A DNA stretch of 64,000 bases from Primulina eburnea. Taxonomy: Eukaryota > Streptophyta > Magnoliopsida > Lamiales > Gesneriaceae. This document shows, one piece after another, positions 1 to 9,969 of the stretch. The number at the start of each line of letters is the position of its first letter. The first letter of the stretch is position 1. The stretch lies in contig NC_133117.1 in assembly GCF_022965805.1 (NCBI RefSeq), positions 9,324,183-9,388,182 on the forward strand, read 5' to 3'. The translations under genes were made by a program, and so were the position numbers. Below the pieces are notes generated by a model. That model ran no database searches, was not told the origin of the DNA, and saw only the letters and a list, made by a program, of their open reading frames with translations.

Positions 1-1035
1 TCTTGTGATATCGGATGCTTTAACTGTGGAAAAATCGGTCACTTCATTGCTGATTGTCCTAAACCAAAGAAGGATGACCAGAAGAAAAAGGATCACAAGA
101 GGAATGACAAAAAGAACAGAAGAGACCGAAAAGCAATGATTGCTGAAGAAAGCAAATCCAAATGGGCGGACTCCAGCTCTGAGTCATCTAATTCAGAAAG
201 TCATTCTAGTGACAGTGATGCAAAAGAAGTCAAATGTCTCATGGCAGATACTGATTCAACCTCGACATCTGGAGAGGTATTTGATTTTGATTCTAATGAA
301 TTCACACGAACTGATCTGATTAATGCATTACATGAGATGGTTAATGAGTACTCAGGACTTTCTCAATCATTCGAAGAAGTGAAAAGTGAAAATCAGAACC
401 TAAAGGATCAAATTAGTAAGTTTGATTGCTTACAAGAAAGTAGTTGTACCGATCTGAAGGTTGAGATTAATAGGTTGAAAACTGAGAATGATAGGATAAA
501 CACACATTACCAGACACTAAAATCTGAAATTCAGAAGTTATCTGTTCTGGTAAATGCTTGGAATAAGTCCTCAGTTTCACTGGAAAAGATGCAGGAATTG
601 CAGAAGCAATCTGGAGATAAAAGTGGTCTTGGATTCAGCAATAGTGAAAGCATCTCTGAAACTAGTACTAAGCCAGAACTGGATACGAACAAAGAAAAGT
701 ACATTCGCTTTGTAAGATCCAGCCTGGTATATGAATCAGAAGTACCTACTGTTCAAATTGAAAGGAATGTAGATCAAATGAACAAAATAAAACATTATGG
801 TCTTTGTTATGTTGAACCCAAGGGAAGAGTCCACCAAAGCTCTGGATCCAGTAAGGGATTCAACTCAGGAGAACAAATCTCTATGAAGGTTAAAAACTAC
901 CAACACTATAATTATAGACCTGTTCAAAAGAGATACAGACTAGACAACAAAAACAGAAGAGAAAAACAACATTTTAATTTGCATACTGTTAGAAGCAATA
1001 GACCTCATTTTGCACGCACATCTTCGGATATTTGA
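1..1035 (+). pseudogene. gag: Sirevirus Gag, C-terminal part (zinc knuckle and coiled coil)
   Basis: The frame is open from base 1, so the gene begins before the window; the ATG at 136 is internal. Residues 6-19 form a CX2CX4HX4C zinc knuckle (C-F-N-C, H, C), which binds element RNA in Gag. A Lys/Arg-rich stretch and a Ser/Asp/Glu-rich stretch follow, then a heptad-like helical segment (about 450-620) expected to form a coiled coil. This long tail after the knuckle is typical of Sirevirus Gag. The frame ends with TGA at 1033-1035. Downstream a WVPK motif, common in the gag-pol linker of these elements, is seen in the same frame at about 1066, so the stop or a nearby indel has interrupted the original reading frame. 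Confidence 0.8.
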
Positions 1036-1127
1036 AGTACAAGGTCACCAAATATTGTACAAATGTGGGTCCCCAAAGGACTGTTAAAGCTTGAACCCAA
1101 ATAGATTTGGGTACCATATACTAAAAT

Positions 1128-3738
1128 TTGTGTTTGCAGGAACAGGAGAAGAAAACAGAAATCAGTAACTCTACATGGTATCTAGACAGTGGATGTTTCA
1201 AACACATGACTGGACATAAAAACCTACTTTCCGAAATAATGAGTTGCACTGGACCAAAGATAACCTTTGGAGACAACTCAAAAGGTAAAACCGTGGGTAA
1301 GGGTAAGATTATACATGGCAATATAACCATTAATGATGTGCTACTAGTTGAGAACCTTTGTTACAATCTGATTAGTATTAGTCAACTATGTGATAATGGT
1401 TATTCTGTAGCTTTCCAGAAGCACTCGTGTATAGTTAAATATTCTGCTGAATCTACTGTATTAACTGGAAAGAGAGAAGGCAACACCTACAGAGTCTCTT
1501 GGAACTCAAATCATGTCAATACTCCTACATGCTTAGTTGAATCTCTTAGTAATAAACACTGGCTCTGGCACAAGAAATTGAATCATCTGAATTTCAGGTC
1601 AATCAGTCATCTCAAAAAGCAGAATATAGTTGATGGCTTACCTGACATTAATTTTGTTAAGAATCATATTTGTTCTGCCTGTCAGCTTGGGAAACAGATA
1701 AGATCTAGTTTCAAGAACAAAGATAGCAAATCAACTTCAAGATGTTTGGAATTGCTGCATATGGACTTATTTGGTCCAATCCCTATCATGAGCCTAGAGG
1801 GAATGAAATATACTCTTGTTGTTATTGATGATTTTTCTAGATTCACTTGGGTAATATTTCTCGCAGGAAAAGATCAAACCAGTAGCCTCCTGATCAAGCT
1901 TCTGAAAACGATTCAAAATGAAAAATCTTCTTCTATCATTAAAATCAGAAGTGATCGGGGTACTGAGTTCACTAACAAAAATCTTGAGTTATATTTGGAT
2001 GAACAGGGGATTCATCATGAATATTCAGCTACCAGAACACCTCAACAAAACGGAGTAGCTGAGAGGAGAAACAGAACTCTAAAAGAAGCAGCTAGAACAA
2101 TGCTAGCAGATGCAGAAATTTCTCAGCGCTTCTTGGCAGAAGCAATTAACATTGCTTGTTACATGCAAAACAGAACAATGGTCAACAAAAGGTTAGACAA
2201 GATCCACTTGGAACTGGACAGTGAAGATGATGTAGAAACAAACATCAAGGATGTTCAAAATCCAGAACCAGACATTCCGATAATGGAACCAGAAGTACAG
2301 ACATTAGATCTACCAGTACCAGCAGAAGACACTCAAGAACCTAATACTGGTTCTGTCGAGAACAATCCTAACATATCAAATCAGGAAGATATCCTTTTAA
2401 ATCCTTTTATTTGGAGAGAATCTCATCCTCCATTGTTGGTTATTGGAAATCCAGCAGCGCCTCTGAGAACCAGAAGACAAATGATTAATGAATACATGCA
2501 TGCTGCTTTTATTTCTCAGGACTAACCAAAGAAAATTGAATAAGCCCTTCTGGATCCTAATTGGATTGAAGCTATGCAAGAATAGTTGAATCAATTCAAA
2601 CGAAACGAAGTTTGGTTTCTAGTACCTAGACCATCTCACCAAGCTGTCATTGGAACTCGGTGGGTATTCAGAAACAAACTAAATGAAGAAGGCACAGTGA
2701 TCAGAAATAAAGCAAGACTGGTAGCTCAGGGTTTTAGACAACAAGAAGGAATAGACTATGATGAGACCTACGCACCAGTAGCAAGGCTCGAAGCTATCAG
2801 AATATTTTTGGCCTTTGCTGCGTTTAAGAACTTCAAAGTTTATCAAATGGATGTGAAGAGTGCCTTTCTAAATGGTCTATTACAAGAAGAGGTCTACGTC
2901 GAACAACCTCCAGGTTTTATCGATCATTTCTCACCTCACCATGTATTCAAATTACACAAAGCATTATATGGTCTAAAACAGGCACCTAGAGCGTGGTATG
3001 ACAATTTATCGCAATTTCTTATCGATCATGACTTTACAATTGGGACAGTAGACAAAACTCTGTATACCTTAGTCAAGAATAAACATATACTTTTAGTACA
3101 GATCTATGTTGATGATATTATTTTCGGGTCAACCAACCCCAAATTATGTGCAAAGTTTGGAAAGTTGATGCAGGATCAATTCGAAATGAGCATGATGGGA
3201 GAATTAACATTCTTCTTAAGATTTCAGATCAAAATGTCGGTTTATGGTATCCCTATGATTCTTCGTTAAATCTTATTGGATATTCAGATGCTGATTATGG
3301 TGGTTGCAAACTAGACAGGAAAAGTACATGTGGTTTCTGTAAATTTCTTGGTGATAGGTTGATATCCTGGTTTAGTAAAAAGAAGACTTCCATAGCCACA
3401 TCTACTGCAGAAGCAGAATATCTGGCTGCTGGAAGCTGCTGTTCTCAAATACTATGGATACAACAACAATAAAAGACTATGGAATTCAAGCCTCCGACTC
3501 ACCTATTTTCTGTGACAATATCAGTGCCATTGCAATCACACAAAATCCAGTACTTCATTCCAGAACGAAGCACATAGACATCAGACATCATTTCATCAGG
3601 GATCATGTGCAGAAGAAGAACATTCGTTTGGAATATGTTTCTACTGATCAACAAACAGCAGATATCTTTACAAAACCTTTGCCTGAAAATAAGTTTTCTT
3701 ATTTTCGAAACTCACTTGGATTGATAGACTTAAATTAA
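1128..3738 (+). pseudogene. pol: Sirevirus Pol (protease, integrase, RT, RNase H), deleted and frameshifted
   Basis: The protease begins at WYLDSGCFKHMTG (about 1170), followed by the GAG-pre-integrase motif LWHKKLNH and an integrase core with D (HMDLFGP), D (IRSDRGTEF) and E (QNGVAERRNR). After NRTMVNKR (about 2190) the integrase C-terminal region is missing and the frame passes straight into an acidic linker, an apparent in-frame deletion. The RT has [16 protein letters not shown] and YVDDIIFG. At about 3230 it jumps from FFLRFQIK to GLWYPYDSS with a frame change, which removes the RT to RNase H connection. The RNase H retains STAEAEYLAAGSC. A further indel near 3465-3472 shifts the last block (HSRTKHIDIRHH) to another frame. 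The element must depend on other copies. Confidence 0.9.
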
Positions 3739-3852
3739 TTATCTGTTATCTTCATTAATGTGTTGTGACTTCTTCTGTTTCTTCAGAGTTGTTTTGCATA
3801 AAATAAAAGACAAGCGAGAGAGACAATCAGTAAACATAACATAATATTTTCA
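3739..3852. other. Short spacer between pol and the antisense ORF
   Basis: AT-rich sequence after the pol stop. I see no ORF or clear motif here except a pyrimidine-rich stretch ending in cag at about 3786. Confidence 0.4.
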
Positions 3853-4260
3853 TTAATAATATAGGCGGGGGCGTACAACTTTCACTTCATTTTTAATGTA
3901 CTCTCTCCAAAATGCCAACCAAGTGGTCAGATCTCCAGTAGAGGTACGCAAAAATTCCTCTGAAAAAGAAATCTTTTTCAGAGTCCTCTGCTCCTTTAAG
4001 AGCATGAGGAGGTAGATGCCATCATCAGAGAAGACGTCTTCGCTGTCAGCACTATGGAGACGTTGATAATAGTTCTCCATTGCTACCAGCTGTTTGGTAG
4101 TAGCATACATCCCAGCTTCAAAAGAGGACTGAAGCTCCTGGATCTTGGTCCAGGTAGCCAGTGTCTTCTCGAACACCTTGTTCTCAATCGCTTTCTTTCT
4201 TGCTGCTACCACCTCTTTCATGAACTCATCAGCCAGATCGGGACTATTTTCTCTTGCCAT
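3853..4260 (-). CDS. Antisense ORF 1 inside the Sirevirus, helical protein of 135 aa, function unknown
   Basis: I do not recognise this protein. It starts with ATG (complement of 4258-4260) and reads 135 codons without interruption, antisense to the retrotransposon and between pol and the env-like ORF. The composition is that of a soluble mostly helical protein: charged, Lys/Glu-rich, with spaced Leu and Ile in the first 80 residues, aromatic near the C-terminus (TTWLAFWREY). No signal peptide or membrane segment is seen. A TATA box (CTATAAATA) lies about 40 bases upstream on the minus strand, which fits an independent antisense transcription unit. Antisense ORFs are known from Tat/Ogre gypsy elements; one in a Sirevirus is my inference. 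It could also be a captured host gene fragment. Confidence 0.5.
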   Translation of the reverse strand: MARENSPDLADEFMKEVVAARKKAIENKVFEKTLATWTKIQELQSSFEAGMYATTKQLVAMENYYQRLHSADSEDVFSDDGIYLLMLLKEQRTLKKISFSEEFLRTSTGDLTTWLAFWREYIKNEVKVVRPRLYY

Positions 4261-4297
4261 TTTGTTTAAAGGTGAATGTATGACTAACCTCTATGCC

Positions 4298-4310
4298 GGT
4301 ATTTATAGAT
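4298..4310 (-). promoter_or_regulatory. TATA box for antisense ORF 1
   Basis: The minus strand reads CTATAAATACC, a good plant TATA box, 41-50 bases upstream of the antisense ATG. The spacing would give a very short 5' leader. There is no experimental support. Confidence 0.45.
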
Positions 4311-4454
4311 GATAAATCAGGTACCAGAGATCGAGGTAATCATAACATTCAGCGGGAAATACGAAGCGTTCTGAATCAAGTCATCGACGGTTCACTTACC
4401 AAGATGTGACATTTAATAATTACATTAATTTAGGGGGAACTTTATTATGATTAT

Positions 4455-4709
4455 ATAGGTGTCCGTCGCCACTATATTTTGCGACGGTTTTTAAAAAGCC
4501 GTCGCAACTATCATTGGCGACGGTTTTAAAAACCGTCGTAAAATGCAACGACGACAGTTTTTCATTTGCGACGGTTTTGCGTAGCTACGACAACACTTTT
4601 TAACCGTTGTCTTTGAGCGAACATTTAACAACACTGGCTTCAACAACAGTTTTAAAAAGGCTACGACAACGGAATTTATCCGTTGTCGTATAGCATTTTT
4701 CTTGTAGTG
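4455..4709 (-). mobile_element. CACTA (En/Spm-like) terminal fragment
   Basis: The right edge reads CTTGTAGTG on the + strand (4701-4709), so the minus strand begins CACTACAAGAAAAA, the classic CACTA terminus. Inside are repeated GCGACGG/CCGTCGC and GACAACGG motifs in both orientations, typical of the subterminal repeats to which the TNPA-type protein binds. The other end is not clear: CACTATATTT at 4470 shares only the first five bases, and no matching 3-bp duplication flanks the two ends. I therefore treat it as a truncated or captured terminus within the Sirevirus spacer. Confidence 0.6.
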
Positions 4710-5184
4710 TCTGTTTAAAACTTCTAGTAGAAGCTGTCAAAGTCTCTTCTGATTTTTTCATATATGAATGTCAATTTATCTTTTATAAATTATGCCTTAT
4801 TTAGCTAATATTGAGTTATTTGCAGAAGAAAACGATTTAAGAAAAATACTGGTTTTCCATTGCACATTTACTCAAAGATAGATTACAACATACAATTCCA
4901 CTTCTATGGAGTACTTCCACTCAACCGGATGCATCTGATAATGAAGAAGTTGACGAGTCTCAAGTCGGCCGAAGCACTTACTGATTCACCAGACTAATTC
5001 TTTCTTACTCTTTTTTTATTCAATGAAAGCAGTAGATGAACAAAAATGTCAAGATTTCCTTACATTAAGTTTATCTACTCCATTCATTGTTATCAGCAGC
5101 TTGAAGTACTTTTTATGTTGCAAAGTACTTCAACAGGAACTTATCTAAGGACTGATTAGGAATTCTAAACCGAGGATTTTCTTC
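4710..5184. other. Sirevirus spacer between the CACTA end and antisense ORF 2
   Basis: AT-rich sequence without a convincing ORF. A splice-acceptor-like ttatttgcag lies at about 4816-4825 on the + strand, followed by a purine-rich stretch. No function can be assigned. Confidence 0.35.
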
Positions 5185-5376
5185 CTAATCCTTATATCTT
5201 GGATAAGGATGGTCTTCTTCGAAAATTATCCAACAAGCTTGAATCTTGTCAGCACTAATGTATTGGAAAAAGATGTCTTCAAACATCTGTATGCTAGTGA
5301 CTGAAAGTTGCTTTTGGAATTTCTCTGCTGATTCTGATTCCGGAGAAGGCTCCGATAGATCACTTGCACCTATCAT
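5185..5376 (-). CDS. Antisense ORF 2 inside the Sirevirus, 63 aa, function unknown
   Basis: I do not recognise this small protein. It begins with ATG (complement of 5374-5376), has an acidic Ser/Glu-rich start (SEPSPESES) and then an aromatic, mixed helical part (FEDIFFQYISADKIQACW). It lacks a signal peptide. It has the same orientation as the 135-aa ORF at 3853-4260 and, like it, a TATA box (TATATAAAT) about 60 bases upstream. The shared arrangement makes chance less likely, but 63 codons alone are weak evidence. It may be a remnant of a longer protein. Confidence 0.4.
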   Translation of the reverse strand: MIGASDLSEPSPESESAEKFQKQLSVTSIQMFEDIFFQYISADKIQACWIIFEEDHPYPRYKD

Positions 5377-5428
5377 TTATACTGATTTGAGAAAAGAAAA
5401 GTTTGAATGACTTAGTTTGTAAATTTGC

Positions 5429-5443
5429 AGGCATTTATATAGA
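5429..5443 (-). promoter_or_regulatory. TATA box for antisense ORF 2
   Basis: The minus strand reads CTATATAAATGC about 55-65 bases upstream of the antisense ATG, a near-consensus plant TATA box. Confidence 0.4.
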
Positions 5444-5974
5444 AGTATCAGGAAGCTGAAGAGCCGGCAATTTTGGTTACACGAATACCGAGATTCATCC
5501 ATCTTGTCCTCAGATTTCATATCTCTACATTTATTAGTTGCATTTATGAAGAGGGAACAGTATCGTAGTCAGACTAAGATTTTTATATCTTTCTCAGAAA
5601 ACAGATAGAATTTTTGTCTTTTCGATAAAACAACGAGTCTGCTGGTTTTATCAAAGTGCTCAAATATTTCAGTACTTTGAAACTTCCAGCAGACGTTATC
5701 ATAAAACGACAAATCATTTTCTGATTACTCTTAATAACCGTCTGGACAGCCCGCCTCTTTCAAATTTTAAAATCATTCGAGTCTCTGACAAACTCTGCAT
5801 GTCTTTTCAAATACTCAACCGTAAACATACTGACACGTGTCCTTGTGTTTACTTGACGGCTGTACATTTATTTTAAAATATCACTTTATCACTTTTCACT
5901 ATTACCGTCTCAAAACTTTTGTTACTCAGCTACTGCTTTCTCTTAAACATCTTCTCTCTACTGCAAAATCTATC
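5444..5974. other. Spacer upstream of the env-like ORF
   Basis: No ORF stands out. It becomes pyrimidine-rich toward the env-like start (about 5930 on) and contains a TATA-like tttaaaatat near 5872, a weak candidate for a separate env promoter. Confidence 0.35.
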
Positions 5975-5994
5975 TGACTCTCTCCTACTTACAG
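5975..5994 (+). promoter_or_regulatory. Putative 3' splice acceptor before the env-like ATG
   Basis: A pyrimidine tract (gactctctcctacttacag) ends with AG at 5993-5994, three bases before the ATG at 5997. This is the layout expected if env is made from a spliced subgenomic RNA, as in retroviruses. The donor would lie upstream and is not identified. Confidence 0.4.
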
Positions 5995-5996
5995 AA

Positions 5997-8852
5997 ATGG
6001 CCGGAGCATATACTCTTAATGCCTATCAAGTCAACTTTGCTTCAGTTCTCAATATCAAAGATGAGAACCTTGTTAAAATGTTTTAAGCCCTTGAAAAATC
6101 AAGACTTCGACAATTCTTGGAATCACCCGCTGTTATATACAAAACTGCCCTTCTGGACTTCTATGCTAAAGCAACTGTTCATGAAGGAAAGATCATACAT
6201 TCCCAAGGAGACGCATCCATCTCCATTGATGCCACACTGTTAGGAGCAACTTTACTCCTCCCACTTTCAGGTATCTCTGAACTCTTTGATATCTCTAGGA
6301 TAGAAATATCTACTGCTCTCAGCACTTTCTCAGCTTCTGGAGAAGAACTGTCTCCCTCTTGCCACAAAAAGTTCCTCAAAATGGAATATCAAATTCTTGC
6401 TGATATTTTGGCGAAAGCGCTGTTAGTCAAAGCTGTAACGTTCGATAAACTGACAAAGGAGAAAGTCCGAGTGATGGCTGCCATCACTTCAGGAACTAAA
6501 GTGGATTGGAGTCATTTTCTATTCCGAATTATGAAAGAAATGGTTACAAAGAAAAGCTCTGGATTTGCTATTCAGATCAGCACAATGTTAAAGGATGTTG
6601 GTTTCGCTCTTACAAGTGAACAGAATGCTGCTTCTGTAACAATGATTGATGCTGAAAATGTACTCGCTTTAAGGCCCAAGCCAACTGTGGCCGAATTTGT
6701 TGCTTTGAAAAAAGAGATTGGAGAAATTCTTTATGAGGTTCAAAGACCTCAAAGAAAGATTAAAAGAAAGAGAGTGATTATCTCTACTGATTCTGATAAA
6801 ACAGTATCCGAAGAGTCTGCTGCACATATTCAACCATCCTTACCACCAAATCCCATCAAAAAGAAAGCTAGTACTGATGCTAAGATCAAGAAGGCAGCAG
6901 AAATTTGTGAAACTGAGAGTGTACCAATCAGACAAGTGTTTACAAAAGTTGTTTCCTCTGCACGACCCACTTCTCCTACTTCACTACCAGCTGCTGTATT
7001 TGTTCCAGCAACATCTACTGCTTCTATTCTCAGACCGGTGTCTGGAATTGTAATTCGAGAACCAACTACGGGGTCTTCTGCCTTTCGACCCATTTTTCCT
7101 ATCTCATCAACCGATAAAGGCAAAGGAAAGCTGAATGAAGAACCACAAATTCCTGGACCCAAGACATTTGTGACCACTGGTGTTGATCTTCACTTGGCAG
7201 AAATAAAAAGCTCTGCCAATGATGACATGAATTTCTTTGACGAATGGTACAAGGTCCGAGTTTTTCATTCCTTTGCATACTTCCAGAAGAAAGGGTCTTA
7301 TGGGAAAATGATGAAAACTGAGAAGAAGTTTTTTCAGCTTGCCAAAACTGAAAATGTAATCGAGGCAATGCGTAGAAGAAACTACATCCTCGAACAGCTG
7401 AAATGTCAGAAGTTAGAATCTGTTCTGAAAACTCTTGAGTCAAATTTTGATCCTACGATTCCTACTGTTGTTCAGGATCAGAACGTCATTCATATTCTAA
7501 CTGAAAGATTGAAACAGATGAGTGAACAACTTCTTGCTCAAGAACAGGCTTTTGGAGAGCCAGTTGCATATCATGTCGGCTTTGTTCCAGACTCTCCACA
7601 TATTCAGACAGTTTAGGAATGGACTACAGCTTCACCAAAAGCTCCTGCTCTCAGTACTCCTGCATCACCAAAAAGGCCTCTTCAGTCATCATCTCTCATG
7701 TTTGTTCGTGAACTGGCTTCGGTGGAAGAAGTCATTGAATCAATTGTTCCCACGTCCTCTACTGCTCAGGAAACTGATCCAGCTGCTTTGTTAGTCCCAT
7801 CATCTTCTCCAACAGCAGACCAATCCATGGCAGAATCAGATGCTATATCCTTTTTGCCAAATATAAAGAACTTTTCTGCTGCACATCAAGCAGAAAAGAA
7901 ATTTCTTTTGAATCAGCAATCTGAACCCATGACTGCAAACCAATCAGTTATACCTGCTGAAATTGTTCCATCAGAAGAGAACTTGGTCTCTACATTTGTT
8001 GCTCCTGATGAAGAGACTGTTCCTACGAACACTGCTGCCGAACCAACTGTCACTGCTACTCCAGATGAAAGCTCTGCTAACCCTGGCCCTTCTACTAATT
8101 TGGTGGATACCATTTCCCATCTCAATAATCAAGTCTCTACTGCGTTGATTGTCACTAATCCTGTACAAACTCACACGGATATTCGCCTTGCTGAAATTAG
8201 GCAACGCTTGCTTGAGCGAACTCCATCACCAGAATCAGAACCATTCAATTTAGAGTTTCAGATTGACTCTCTACAAAGGGAACTCAATAATCTTTCTGAT
8301 TTAGTCAAGCGGATGTCTCGTGAAAGTGTAGCAGAATTCAGTGGTGCTGAGTTCTTCCTAGAACGAATGTCCAAAGAAATACATAAAACGGCAGAATCTA
8401 TGGATAGAATGTATGCTGAAACCATTGTTTCCAGACAAGCTATATCCAGAAATCATGGTAAAATCATTCTTGCTCAATCTGACATGCTTAATTGACTCAC
8501 CGAGCATGATGATCTCATTCGCTCATTTTCCACCTCCATGAATTTAATGGATGCCAAGATTGACTCTCAAACTCAATCTCTCACGACCCTTAATGATCGA
8601 ATCTCTACTCAAGCTCCATATATGGAAATGTTGACCAATGGCATTCAAAACTTTTCTGGAAGAATGGATGATTTTATGGCCCGTATTATTGCCGCTGATG
8701 CCGAAAAAGGGGAAGAACAACAAAGAGGAGAAAGAGATCCGTCTGAAGCAGAACAAAGGAGATCAAAAGACCAGGCGGAACCTTCAGATAGAAGATCTCA
8801 GGATCTTCTAAATGAAGAAGTCATATACAGGGACATTGGAACTAATGATTGA
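5997..8852 (+). pseudogene. Sirevirus env-like ORF with three in-frame stops
   Basis: One reading frame of 951 codons runs from the ATG at 5997 to the TGA at 8850-8852 and is broken only by TAA (6084), TAG (7614) and TGA (8493); there is no frameshift. The N-terminal ~230 residues are a folded-looking domain (for example ESPAVIYKTALLDFYAKATV, then LLPLSGISELFDIS). A basic patch (RKIKRKR, about residue 255) and a long Ser/Thr/Pro-rich low-complexity region follow. The C-terminal part has heptads (SLQRELNNLSDLVKRM) that suggest a coiled coil. No convincing transmembrane segment is visible, so envelope only reflects its place in the element. Similar uncharacterised proteins are common in Lamiales genomes (from memory). 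Its role is unknown. Confidence 0.75.
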
Positions 8853-8945
8853 CAATTTATTTTTTTAATTTCACTGATATTATCTTTTTGCTAATTGTTA
8901 TCTTTTTTTTAACGCTTTCCTACTGTTTAGGTTTTGGCATCACCA
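8853..8945. other. Spacer between env-like ORF and polypurine tract
   Basis: T-rich sequence ending in TTTTGGCATCACC, a motif commonly found just upstream of the Sirevirus polypurine tract. Confidence 0.5.
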
Positions 8946-8958
8946 CAAAGGAGGAAAT
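8946..8958 (+). other. Polypurine tract of S1
   Basis: CAAAGGAGGAAAT directly precedes the LTR terminus TGATAG. This is the usual primer site for plus-strand synthesis. Confidence 0.7.
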
Positions 8959-9969
8959 TGATAGATATGAATTAATTGTGGCGATGAAAATAAAAACCAG
9001 CAGCATTCCTTAAGAAAACAGTAGACGATAAGAAAATCAGAAGCTACTGCTCTAGTAAAACAAAAGCAGTAGAAAGGATAGAAAAACAGAATCAGAATAA
9101 GATGTTACCTAACGGGACTATCTTAAATGTTACCGTTAAGTTAACCAAGTACTAGTATTAATTGCAGCATTAATTACTGTACAGAGTCATTTAATTCACT
9201 TTACCGATTTTAGTATAAATCAGGACTGATTGTTTTATAGCTTTTTAGCAGGAACCTTTTTAGGTAATAAAGCTGATTCAATCAGAAGTCTGAAGACATC
9301 TTCTGATCATAGACGTTGAACTCAGTCACTTATATATACGTGGAAAAAACCCATATAGAAGATACGACAGTGCGCAAAATATCTTTCAAGGAGTAACGCT
9401 ATTTCACTCAACGAGACAACCTCGAAATTCCTTGATAACTTTGAGTTCAACACAGAGAAAAGTAGCACATGCTTCATAGCAAATATCTGATCTTTTGAAG
9501 ATCATCTTGTGCTACTGTTTCTTACACTCTTCACAATCATTTACAACATTTATACTTTATCAGAAGAGTTTGTAATCTGAAAAGAGTCTTTTCAGAACCT
9601 TGTGTATCACGTCTTCACTGTGTTGAGTAACTAAGAGTTTCAGTAGGCAAAAGTGTAAGTCCTTCTGAAGTGGGTGTGTACAAGAGTTGTACTGTAATAT
9701 CCAAAGTCTTTTAGTGATACCTTCTGGAAAAAGGAGAAGGGGAGACGTAGAAGATTTCATCTTCGAACTTCCATAAACAACCACTGTCTACTGTTATTAC
9801 TGTCTTTCACTCACTTCATCAGATTGTTTCCGCACTTATATTTGTAATCTGGTGAAAGTATACACAACAAGATAAACTAATATCATTAACAGGATTTTCG
9901 TTCCTCCTTCAGAAGAAAAAGGAGCAGAGTTTATTCACCCCCCTCTAAACTCAACTTCGATCCACAACA
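8959..9969 (+). repeat. 3' LTR of Sirevirus S1
   Basis: The LTR starts TGATAGATATG after the polypurine tract and ends near CGATCCACAACA. The last part, TTCACCCCCCTCTAAACTC followed by a CGATCC motif, is the standard 3' end of Sirevirus LTRs. A TATA box (TTATATATACG) lies at about 9329. The end could be at 9966 or 9969. Confidence 0.75.

Larger units (their letters stand above)
1..9969 (+). mobile_element. Sirevirus-type Ty1/copia retrotransposon S1, right part, defective
   Basis: The order on the + strand is gag zinc knuckle, protease, integrase, reverse transcriptase, RNase H, a long spacer, an env-like ORF, polypurine tract and 3' LTR. An additional ORF between pol and the 3' LTR is typical of Sireviruses. 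The 5' LTR and most of gag lie before the window. Pol has internal deletions and frameshifts, so this copy cannot move by itself. The pol to env spacer (3739-5996) holds two minus-strand ORFs with TATA boxes and a CACTA transposon end. The 3' boundary is placed at the TG..CA ends of the LTR. Its target duplication cannot be checked because the other end is missing. Confidence 0.85.

Noticed and set aside
4470..4709. A complete small CACTA element starting at the CACTA in 4470
   Set aside because: Only five bases match the other terminus and no 3-bp duplication flanks the pair.
6179..7443. Minus-strand ORFs within the env-like region (6179-6379, 6830-7177, 7099-7443)
   Set aside because: Shadows of the + strand env-like frame, with biased composition and no upstream TATA box.
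7522..8148. Leu/His-rich + strand ORFs overlapping the env-like frame
   Set aside because: They are in a second frame of low-complexity Ser/Thr/Pro coding sequence.
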